NCBI GenBank assembly: GCA_028023455.1
Contig: JAQFVV010000499.1
Span: 186,001-250,000 of the forward strand
Length of the DNA: 64,000 bases
DNA from: Epiperipatus broadwayi
Taxonomy: Eukaryota > Onychophora > Udeonychophora > Euonychophora > Peripatidae
Direction of reading: 5' to 3'
Below are positions 53,860 to 64,000 of this stretch, in pieces (the stretch's first letter is position 1; each line of letters begins with the position of its first letter). The position numbers and the translations under genes are program-made. The notes beneath the pieces were generated by a model. The model ran no database searches and was not told the origin of the DNA. It saw nothing but the letters and a program-made list of their open reading frames with translations.

Positions 53860-55075
53860 AATTTTATTTACTAATGCAGAGATCATATGTAATTTAAACA
53901 GATAGGATTTACACATGTTGAAATGCTGTTATAATAACTCAACAACATCTTGTTGAATACTGAGAATACTCTCAAACCAAAGTACAAGATAGATACTTTT
54001 AAAAAGATAAAAGTGATCATCTTATCTTTTGTACCGAAATTTAATTATATAGGCCAATCTAAAGCATTTTAGTTTGAGAGCATGAAGGTATTTCTTTATT
54101 CACTTGACATCCATTATTTCTTTCTATATATTAATTAATGTTCATGAAATTTTTCAACTTACTATGTGTTAATATTATAAAATATTAGAAATTATGTAAA
54201 ATTCAATTTTATTTACTAGCACAGAGATTGTATGTAATTCAAACAGAAGGGATTAATTCCCTATGCACATACATTGTAATGTTATTATATTAGCTCAAAG
54301 ATATCTTGTTAAGTACTGAGGATACTCTCAAACCAAAGCACAAGATAGAGACTTTTGAAAAGATATAATCTGTGCTAGTAAATAAAATTGCATATTATAT
54401 AGTTTCTAATAGTTTTTAATATTAACACATAGTAAATTTAAAAATTTTGTCAACATTAATATATAAATAGAAATTAATGGATGTAAAGTAAATAAAGAAA
54501 CACTGTCATGTTCTCAAACTAAGCTGCTTTAGAATGACCTATAAAATTAAATTTAGATACAAAAGATAAGATGGCTGCTCTTATCTTTTCAAAGTTTTTA
54601 TCTTGTGCTTTGGTTTGAGAGTATTTACAATACACAACAAGATATCATTGAGCCATTTATAATAGCAATATAGCACATGTGCTTAGACTAAGATGTAACT
54701 CTTTTCTATTTAAATTACATATGATATCTGTGTTAGTAAATAAAATTGAATATTACATTGTTTCTAAGATTTCATAATATTAATATATAGTAAACTAAAA
54801 AATGTCACAAACATTAATATATAAAAAGAAATTAATGGATGTAAAGTGAATAAAGAAACACCTTCATACTCTCAAACAGAGATTCTTTATATTGGCCTAT
54901 ATAATCAAAATTAGGTACAAAAGATGAAATGGCCACTCTTACCTTGTCTCCATCTTATGCTTTGGTTTAGAGTAGAGTCAGTACTCAACAAAACATCATT
55001 GAATCATTATAACAGTACCACAGTGCATGTGCTTAGGATGTAAATCCCTTTTGTTTAAATTACAATTATATGATT
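53860..55075. repeat. Inverted tandem array of a ~350-bp repeat (family R54): full, partial, then two inverted units
   Basis: TTTACTAATGCAGA at 53867 and TTTACTAGCACAGA at 54212 mark two plus units 345 bp apart. Inverted equivalents (GCTAGTAAATAAAATT at about 54374 and GTTAGTAAATAAAATT at about 54732) are 358 bp apart. The turn lies near 54365, where the second plus unit is cut to about 165 bp. Units share CTCAAACCAAAG, a CATCTTATCTTTTGTACC block and TATATAGGCCAAT. No coding capacity. It is reminiscent of the R60 composites in plan, but no target duplication was found. Confidence 0.75.
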
Positions 55076-55079
55076 TGAA

Positions 55080-56795
55080 AGTTTATTTGACAGCAAGTTT
55101 TGTTAATTTAATTTTTATATAATTATCACTAATTATATATATATGTAATTATAAACACACATGATACAATCAAATACAACTTTATACCAATAATTGTTTA
55201 GAACTTAAAAGACCCATATTTTTTAGGTTGATTAGGATTGTATAAAGATACTATATTTAAATAACTACAAACAATGTAAATTTAGACTATTTAAATTAAA
55301 AATTTAATATCTTGATTAATTTAAATTTTTCGTTTGTTTGTGATTATTTAAATAGATAATGTCTTTATATTATCTTAGACAAGTTAGGAGAAATGGAATC
55401 ATTTTTTTTTAATCATTGATAAGGAATTATAAATAAGTTGTTTGAATTTGTACTGCATTATGGGTATTGTTATATATTTCTCTAGTTAGCATTATGCATA
55501 GATATTTACTATATGTATGTATATATATATATTAACATATTTTCACAAACTTTATAAATGAAAGTATTGAAATTATAATGGGAATTTTCATAAATATATA
55601 TATATATATATTATCCATTCTGTTTTAATAAAGCTTCTAAGTCATTATTTCAATATTTCTAATTACTTTAGAAGGCATATAAAGCCTTTCTGAATATAAA
55701 CAAACTCTATTACATATCAGACTCAAAAGTAGTGTTTACAAAATCAATGCAATCATGAGGGTGAAAATATTTATATCAGGTAGTCAAAATATTAAAAAAA
55801 ATTATAAACTGTTTTATTAGTTGGAAGGTCATGTGACATTCAAACATGGAAGTAACAGAGTTAAACTACAATCTGGAGACTGAGAGCATCATTCCACCAC
55901 TGCACTAAACTATGAAAGCAAATGTATTCCTGAACATAAAATATTAGAAGTGAAAACTTGTCCTAGCAACTATTACTTGCTAGTATTCTATTTTTTATTG
56001 GAAGTTGATGCTCACATAAAAAAATTAAAATAGTAGAAATTGTTTACATTTATTCTATTAAACATTTATTAAGTAAGTAGGTTGTTGGTATAAACACTCA
56101 ATGACTATAAAATTCATATGATTGCTTCTCTGTCTACAAATTAATTTATTATGCAAATAAATGATGTCCTTTCTTTCTAGACATTTAAACACTCCAAATT
56201 AAAAATCATTAAATTTTATTTGATGAAAGCTTCTTATTACTGTTATTTAAAAAGTTGAATTCACAACTATAATTATTATTTAAACATGTTTTCATGTTTG
56301 TCATTTACATTTAATGTATATACAATATAATTCTGTGTCTCTTCTATCAAAACCTATAATTTAATAATTCTACAATTTAAAAAAAATATTAAAGAAAAAA
56401 ATAAATTTTCATAAATGTCATGTGTATATTGTTTACCTCCCTATCAGAAGTAATTTTCTTTTTTCATGCACTCAGTTTTAATATTGTAATTGCAGTATCA
56501 TCATTTTCACTTAGGATATTATATTATTATTGCAAATTAAAATATATATATATATTTAAACTTTTAAATGATTGCTATAAAAACATGTTACTGGTGTTGT
56601 AATCAGAGTCAAAATGCTTTCAATAGCAAATCATGTTCCAGAAAAAAATTAAATATAAAAAAACCTTTGAAAAATTTTATTGATTAAGAACCATTTAAAT
56701 GTGGCTGTCAGTGATCCAAGAATAAAAATAAAAATATTTTAGATAATTTCTGTGGAGGAAAAAGCACTCTTCACTTGCTCAACATAGACTTCTGT
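55080..56795. other. AT-rich sequence; possible SINE scrap at 55825-55915
   Basis: The minus strand of 55825-55915 reads TTTAGTGCAGTGGTGGAATG and then CTCTCAGTCTCCAGATTG, resembling a tRNA-like A-box region; the B box is poor. The rest has no gene or repeat that I can name. Confidence 0.35.
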
Positions 56796-56798
56796 TGA

Positions 56799-57248
<450 letters not shown>

Positions 57249-57249
<1 letters not shown>

Positions 57250-60120
57250 TGTTTAAACTTAATTTGTTTACTTATTTTTTTGTAAAAAAATTATGAGATA
57301 TTTGATTTTTAATAAGTATTTGATATTTACATCATCTTTTATTTCAATACATTTTCTTTTTAGCAGAAAATTTATCAACTGAAAATTTACTGATGTCATA
57401 TATGAAAGATCTATTCTCAACAACTTCATTATTATTTTATCTGTTTTTTTATAATTAAAGTTGATTTTTAATATTTTAAAACTATTTTTATTATTGATCT
57501 TTTACTTTAACTAATTTGTTTAAAATATAGAGATTTAGTGAATGTTTTTTTTCCATTGAATACTTTTTATAGCTTGAAGACTGAAATGAAGTTTTTATTT
57601 TGATTATTCATTTCTATCTATTTTTGTTTATTATTCTTTATTATGTGATAAAATTGATATTTTATTTTTTATATTAATTAAATTAATTTTTTGAACTTCT
57701 GTTTTTAACAAAATTTGTGAAAAATGTAAAGATAAAATAAGGAATAAGTTTTTGTTAAAAAATATAACTGAGAAAGAATTAAAAAAAGCAAGTTAGGTCA
57801 ATAAAGGTATTAAAATAAATAGAAAAGTTTCAAAGTACAATTTTACAAGCCTAAAGTAAACCATGAAATGTTTGTGTCTGTAATAAAACAAAAAAAAATG
57901 ATTTAACTTTGAAATAAAAAGTTGCATTGAAGCTATCATATTTTGTAATTCAGTTCACATAGTATTATAAAATAGATAAAAAATTGTGATAGTAATATTT
58001 ATGCTCATAAACGTACATCCGCAAAGTATTACAAGTATTTAGTGAAGAGTAAAAAAGCATTAAATGTATGGGTAGAATATGTATGAACAAATATAATGTT
58101 TTGTAAGACAGTAATCTATTGTGTCCACAAGTGTTGAATCTATGCAAAGATTTTAACAAAAAAAATCACTGAAAACAGTGACATTAAGACATTTATTGCA
58201 AATAATAAATAGTTAAATTAATTTAGAAATTGGTTTGATCTTAATAACAAAGCATTTCACATCTTTTTTCAGTTTTATCAGAATTGCTATATTGCTTTGG
58301 AATATTTTAAATAAAATTTTAATTTTCTTTAATTTATTATGCAAATTTTATCACTGTAATGAGAAAATGATGCAGAAAAACAGTTGCTGCTATCCACATA
58401 AACAAGTATGCATTAAATTTATGAATTTAACATCATGTAAAGATTACATCTCTTCCCTTTTTATACCATATTTTCATCAGAAAAAATGATAAGAATAGTA
58501 GTTTTATTCATTTATTTTGAAAAAGAGAGTGTGATTGAGTGAATATATCTGCACAAATATCTATCTAGATTTAAATATAGGGTGTTTTCTCTATGTCAGT
58601 TTATTATTTTATATTTCTATAAATTATATTTCTTAATTAATGTTTTACTACATATAATTTATAAATTAAATTGCATCATAGGTTTGTATATATATCTTAA
58701 AAATGATTTGCATTATATATATATAAAGAATTAAATGATAAATCAGCATATATATTTATATATATATATATATATCATATATATGTATATATATATATAA
58801 AAATGATTTGCATTATATATATATAAAGAATTAAATGATAAATCAGCACATTTAAAATGATACTCACTGAATTACACTTTGAAAATATATTCTATAGTAT
58901 CTCAAAAAAATTTCCCAATATTTGTAGAATACAAACAAATTATATGAAATACTATCCATGATAAACTTAGAACCAAATGGCATAGACGCAACCATTTCAT
59001 AATATTGAATGGGGTTCTATAGAAAGGACAGTTGGTGCATTATACAAATCACTCATATACACTTTTTCACTAAATTAAGATTCAAACAAGGACATTGAAG
59101 ACAAACAATAAATACATTTGTATGCTTAGTTATCAATTTAATTCATTTAATTCAAATTATCAGCATCATTTATCAAATTCTAGATTACACTGTAATTATC
59201 TTATCAAACATTAATTTTGAGATATCACATTTATTTTCTTAATAACTTACAATTTGATTAAATTTAAAGATAAAATAAATCATTAAACTTAAAACACTTT
59301 CTTTCATGTGCTCTCTATAAACAGATGTATTATAAATTAATAATGTTAAATACTCACTGCAACTAATTCAATTATTAAATTGTATAATTAACTTCTTTTG
59401 TAAACAAATTGTAGTCTAAATAAAATGTGTGACAAAATTTAAAAATTTTTAGCTTTTAATTATATTATAAATATATTTAGAAATAATAAAAATATATTAA
59501 AATCATGGAATTGTTTGAGAAATAAAAAAAAAAGATATAGCTTTATTCTTTACTAATGAAGGAAAAACAATTCCACTGGAATGCTTAAAAGGAAATGGTT
59601 AAATCAACTTATCCAAATATTATAATGAACACTATTGATTAACATATGTGTTGAAGGGTTTGTTAACAATTTAGTTCTCTTCTCTTTTTATCTGTATTAC
59701 TTTAAAATTGTCCCAAATCCAAAACTTTATGCTTGTAATGTTTACATTTGTATTACTGTAATGTTTTTTAACAAACTTCTACATACATAATTTTAGCCAT
59801 GAGCCAGAAAAATAGAATTAGAAAACTAATATGAACTTCAGAAAGTAAAAGAAAAAACAACAACAATAATCTCCAGACTAAAAAATAAAAAAATTACCAG
59901 AGTCCTACATTCAGAATATTTAAAACAAAGGAAATAAAAAAAAACATAAGATGGTGAAAGGAATTTTCATATTAAAGTAGCTCGTGATGTAATATCATGG
60001 ATCAGATAGAAATTTATGCTCATATAAATTAATCAAAAACAAGTAGCAGATAATGGATTTAATGTAACATTTTTATGCTATTAAAAAATTCTACTTTAAT
60101 TGTTAGTACAATGAATAAAA
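57249..60120. other. AT-rich sequence with a direct repeat at 58700-58848
   Basis: A 49-bp sequence beginning AAAATGATTTGCATTATATA and ending AATGATAAATCAGCA is repeated exactly 100 bp later (58700 and 58800) with TA-rich sequence between. No gene was recognised; the frames at 57965-58159 and 58235-58489 lack motifs. Confidence 0.6.
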
Positions 60121-61183
60121 GTTAAATACAGTATTAAACAAGGCAAAACTCTCCATACAGTAATGCCACCCTGTGCCAAGCAGAATAATCAATGGATGCA
60201 AGAAGGCTTGTGCATAAAATCCCTATCTAGTGCCTACTCAACCAATATCCCCAGACTAGTTTCTGGCTTGTGGTCTTCATCAGTAAGGAGCCTTGGATTT
60301 GAGAGCACTGCACCTAGATCTTTGAATCTAATGCAACCCTCCAGCAGCCACCTTTTATCTTTTCTTAACTACAAAACTATGAGAATGAAATTTGAAAACA
60401 CAATAATATTTTCAATCTAAACTCAATAGCTTATATAGTCATATAGATCTGAATTCAGTTCAGAACCCATACATTTTGGTGTCTTTGGCTAAACAACCAT
60501 AGTCACCACTATCCTATTAGGCAGGATTGGTGTTAAACCACTAAACATCATGTGATCACTACAAGCCAGAAACTAGTCTGGGGACACTGGATGAGTGGGC
60601 ACTAGATAGGGATTTTATGCACACCTTCTGGCATCCATTGATTACTCTGGTTGGAACAGGATGGCACTACTGTATAGAGGTTTTCCTTGTTTAATAACAA
60701 TTATGTGCTAGTATAAGAGATTGTGATCATGTGACGTTTAGTGGTTTAACACCAATCCTGCCTAATAGGATAGTGGTGGCTATGGTTGTTAAAGAACCAA
60801 AGACACCAAAATGTATGGGTGCTGAACTGAGTTCAGACCCATATGACTATATAAGCTATTGAGCTTTGAAAATATTATTGTGTTTTCAATTTCATTCTCA
60901 TAGTTTTGTAGTTAAGTAGAGATAAAAGGTGGCTGCTGGAGCATTGCATTAGATCCTAAGATCTAGGTGCAGTGCTCTCACATCCAAGGCCACAAGCCAA
61001 AAACTAGTCTAGGGATATTGGATGAGTAGACACTAGATAGGGATTTTATGCACAAGCCTTCTGGAATCCCTTGATTACTCTGGTTGGCACATGGTGACAC
61101 TACTGTGTGGAGAGTTTTGTCTTGTTTAATAACAATATGTGCTAGTATAAGAGAAAGTGATCATTTGATGTTAAATACAGTAT
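60121..61183. mobile_element. Composite insertion of repeat family R60 (inverted unit, partial unit, unit) with 14-bp target duplication
   Basis: GTTAAATACAGTAT at 60121-60134 recurs at 61170-61183. Inside are one unit in plus sense (60135-60557), a 5'-cut partial unit in the opposite sense (from 60558) and a full unit in that same sense (to 61169); equivalent points near 60562 and 60994 are 432 bp apart. This is the mirror image of the plan at 32.8 kb, and in both loci the inverted copy ends at the same place in the unit (an AAACA(A)GG terminus). The hammerhead-like CTGATGA is present in the left copy (minus strand, about 60279-60285) and deleted or lost in the other two. Noncoding. Confidence 0.8.
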
Positions 61184-61774
61184 ATTAATTTTATATACAT
61201 TTTTCATATTCATAGATTTGAAATTGTATTATATTTTTTGATATATAAATTATTGTGTTTAATGGTATATTACTCTAAGATATAGGTCTGGGATAAGTTA
61301 TCATAGGTTCAAAGTACAAAAAAATATACCATTCAATGAATGTGCTTCTGAAATCAAATATGTTCATTGCATGTGATTTTATTGTATATTCAAAGTAAAT
61401 CTAAGTTAATATGATGGTAAACAATGTAGATCTTGTTTGTTCTGGGAAAAAAAGTTATATCTAGATGGAAAAAATATATAACTATCATTAGTTATTCTGT
61501 TTATTGACTTGCATTACAAATCTTTCTCTTTTTTCAGATGTCACCATATGCATATGAGCACATTGTATATGTATATAATATGAAACTTGTTACATCATTT
61601 GCTTTATATATCTTGCCTTTAAAAGTTAAATATTGTCAAGAAGTTAGTTATCTCTCTGCATCTATTAAGAATAAAAGAAAATGCTATATATATACTTCTT
61701 TGCAGTTTTTATCTTCAATATTTCAAGTTTTATAATATTTTCATTTAATTCATTTTTTCAAAATTTATTTTTTC
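61184..61774. other. AT-rich spacer
   Basis: No gene recognised; the 65-codon frame at 61538-61735 carries no motif. Confidence 0.5.
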
Positions 61775-62960
61775 ATTATATATATTATTATCATCATTTT
61801 CTTCAAGGCTAATCTAGTTTCTTTAACCATATTAGTACATCAAATTTGCTTATCTTATTCATACATCTTACATATGTTTCTTTCTAGATCTTTTACAATT
61901 TCTTGGGATCCAGTTTTAAAATTCGGTCATTTGTTCTAATATTTGTCAACCCAGTTCCATTTCAATTTCTCAACTTTATCAGTGATGCCATTGATAACTG
62001 TTTGTTCCTTCATACATATATTTTACTTTTGATCCCTCTTTTTTACTCATAACATATATATATATATATTACAGACTTTACCTTATGGTTTGATGTCTCT
62101 ATTGCTTATGTGCTTGAAATAATAATAAATGTTATCAGATCCATACAAAAGCTCTCACACAATATATATATTTAAATTTTTTTTTTCTTCTTACATATAA
62201 TATTAAATCACATTTTATTAGAGTTTAGTTTTAAGTTTATATTTATCCATATCAACAATCTGAACAAAATATTTACAGTTATTAGCTTCTTCTTATATAT
62301 ATATATATATACTTTATTTTTTAAAATTATATATATATATATATACTTTATTTTTTAAAATTTGATAATGTCTTAATCCTGTAACTTGGCATTCAAAATC
62401 TTTGAATGTAGTTGAAATTACTTATAGAATCAAATGACTTTTAGTAATTTGCAAATGCAGTGCAAAAACAAAATTTCATGTTGTTGGTCCATTACATATT
62501 AATACTCAGGTGTGATCTACTATGCTATGACCACTTCCAAATCTATCCTTTTTTAAATTGGTTTGAGTCTAAAATTCTCTGTAGATGAATTACAACAATC
62601 TTTTAATAAAATTTTTGTAAAGAATTGGTAAAAGACTGAATTTCTAGTATCTTTTTTCATCTTTTTTTAAATTTCAATATCATCATTACATTTCCAGTTA
62701 TCTGATATATCCTTCATCATTTAGTTTACTAGTATATAGCTTTGTTAAACATTTCTCTCTTTTTTTTTATTTGCTTCTTTGAAAATATTTATAATGATCC
62801 CAAGTGTTTTACAAATGTTATATATTGCCAGAATTAAATCAAAACAAAAAACTTAAGATAATTTTTCTAAATCATTCTATATAAGTCAAACTTTACATCT
62901 CTTCTGCCATTTTGAGTTTTTTTTCCAATAAACTTTGTTTAACTTTGTAATCCTGTATCA
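61775..62960 (-). mobile_element. Second RTE-type LINE remnant
   Basis: Minus-strand fragments match RTE RT boxes: FTKILLKR and ILDSNQFKK near 62555-62620, RFGSGHSIVDHT near 62510-62550 (RTE consensus style F.SG.STIDH), and AFANYxKSFDSIS near 62410-62460 (motif A style). A TCATCATTTTC-type microsatellite near 61790 marks the likely 3' end. It parallels the copy at 39-41 kb, but is shorter and equally broken. Confidence 0.65.
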
Positions 62961-63812
62961 CAATTTCTGTTTAGAACTATATTAGAAATATTTACAATTA
63001 TCACTTTTATATTTTATATATAGTCTTTTCAAAGTGTAAATAAGTATCTTTTACTTTTATCACTTTTATTGTTACTAATAAAATTTTCATTTTCTATCAG
63101 TTATATTAAAAAAAAAAAATAGTTATCAAATTTTCACTTTCCCATGGCTTTGTTTTTTTTTAAATAAAATAACTTCTCATGTGATTAAGAGTTTGAGTTG
63201 CTTTTAAAATTAGAAATTCATCAGTCTATTTCTTAATTATATTTTACTGATATTCTCATTTGATAATTCTCAATCTATCACTTTTTACAGTTTACTAAAG
63301 TTAATCAGTATTTCCAAACTGGTCTTATAAAGATCAAGCATAACAATATTTTGTTCTAATTTTGTTTTTCAAACTACTAACAATTTAGTAATTCTTCAGA
63401 AGAATTCATAAAGCTCTAGGTATGGAAGATGACATGAGTTTGAGAAATTTATTTCGATTTCTTGTTCATAATAAATATATATTTTATTTTGGAATTATAA
63501 ACAAATTATATCATTTCAAAGTAATTATTTTTAAGTGAAACTGATTTTTATTTGTTTTTGAAACTTAATATTTTTTTCGAACTAATTGAAATTTTCTGAA
63601 TTTGTTTTACAAGATTTTGTTAATCGTCTTAACTTTTTAAATATAATATATCTCTGTTAAAAAACAAAGCAAAAAGTCCACTAAAATGTAAATTGACAGA
63701 TTCTTTAATTATTTTTCTGCATTCTACATTAATCTATATCTTTCTAATTTTATATTAAACTAAAATCTACATTTTATTAATATACGCTAGCAGTTATTAC
63801 ATTTAAACAACC
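62961..63812. other. AT-rich sequence, nothing assigned
   Basis: May include more of the RTE 5' region on the minus strand (C+T-rich + strand), but no motif was found. Confidence 0.4.
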
Positions 63813-63915
63813 TGCTTAGGTCCAGTTTGGCTTAATGCAATGGTAGAATGGAGGATTCCGGAGCTCAAGGCCTATGGATCATGATTGGACCGCGATTCCT
63901 GCTCGATGCTAGAAC
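63813..63915 (+). mobile_element. tRNA-like SINE head
   Basis: TTTGGCTTAATGCAATGGTA (from about 63827) fits a tRNA A box (TRGYNNA...GG), and GACCGCGATTCCTGC (about 63888-63902) fits a degenerate B box about 60 nt downstream. The block is GC-richer than its surroundings. The 3' tail was not defined before the window ends. Confidence 0.4.
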
Positions 63916-64000
63916 TTATTAACTCTCACTTAACATAATGAACTATGCGATTATTTAATTTTATCTATGAATGCAATTGTATCTTTCCATTCACTGGTTT

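Overview
The window is about 64 kb of very AT-rich eukaryotic DNA with no complete host gene that I can support. It looks like an intergenic or intronic stretch of a large, repeat-rich metazoan genome. A lophotrochozoan such as a cephalopod mollusc would fit: long (TA)n arrays, Penelope-like elements, RTE-type and esterase/APE-type LINEs, and tRNA-like SINE heads. The species assignment is inference, not something the sequence proves.

Layout. 0-8.5 kb: AT-rich sequence, a small foldback repeat (about 1.5-1.8 kb), possible decayed coding DNA, and a degenerate minisatellite (5.5-6.1 kb). 8.5-13.8 kb: a decayed LINE on the + strand (SGNH-like ORF1, APE endonuclease, RT, C-terminal Cys/His motif), split by a 1,236-bp TIR transposon with a perfect 8-bp target duplication and telomere-like internal repeats. 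17.0-27.7 kb: a Penelope-like element (PLE) hot spot. It holds a 5'-truncated GIY-YIG fragment with a 14-bp duplication, a near-perfect 2.9-kb palindrome of two head-to-head RT/GIY-YIG copies (one arm with an open 426-codon frame), and an older head-to-head PLE pair. A gag-like LTR-retrotransposon scrap (23.1-23.9 kb) lies between them. 31.2 kb: a tRNA-derived SINE head. 32.8-33.8 and 60.1-61.2 kb: two composite insertions of one unclassified repeat of about 435 bp, each with a 14-15-bp target duplication and a unit / partial unit / inverted unit plan. 39-41 and 61.8-63 kb: RTE-type LINE remnants on the minus strand. 53.9-55.1 kb: an inverted tandem array. 56.8-57.25 kb: a pure (GAA)~119 tract next to (CAT)n and (AAT)n. 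63.8 kb: another SINE-like head.

The most interesting theme is that several repeat families sit as head-to-head foldback dimers, with 3' ends outward and 5' ends meeting at a truncated junction. Three composites are bounded by direct repeats of 11-15 bp (two of the ~435-bp family, one PLE pair), so each whole inverted composite appears to have been inserted as a single unit. The ~435-bp family also carries a degenerate hammerhead-like core (CTGATGA...GAAA) on the strand that runs outward. This makes it a candidate PLE terminal repeat or retrozyme-like element.
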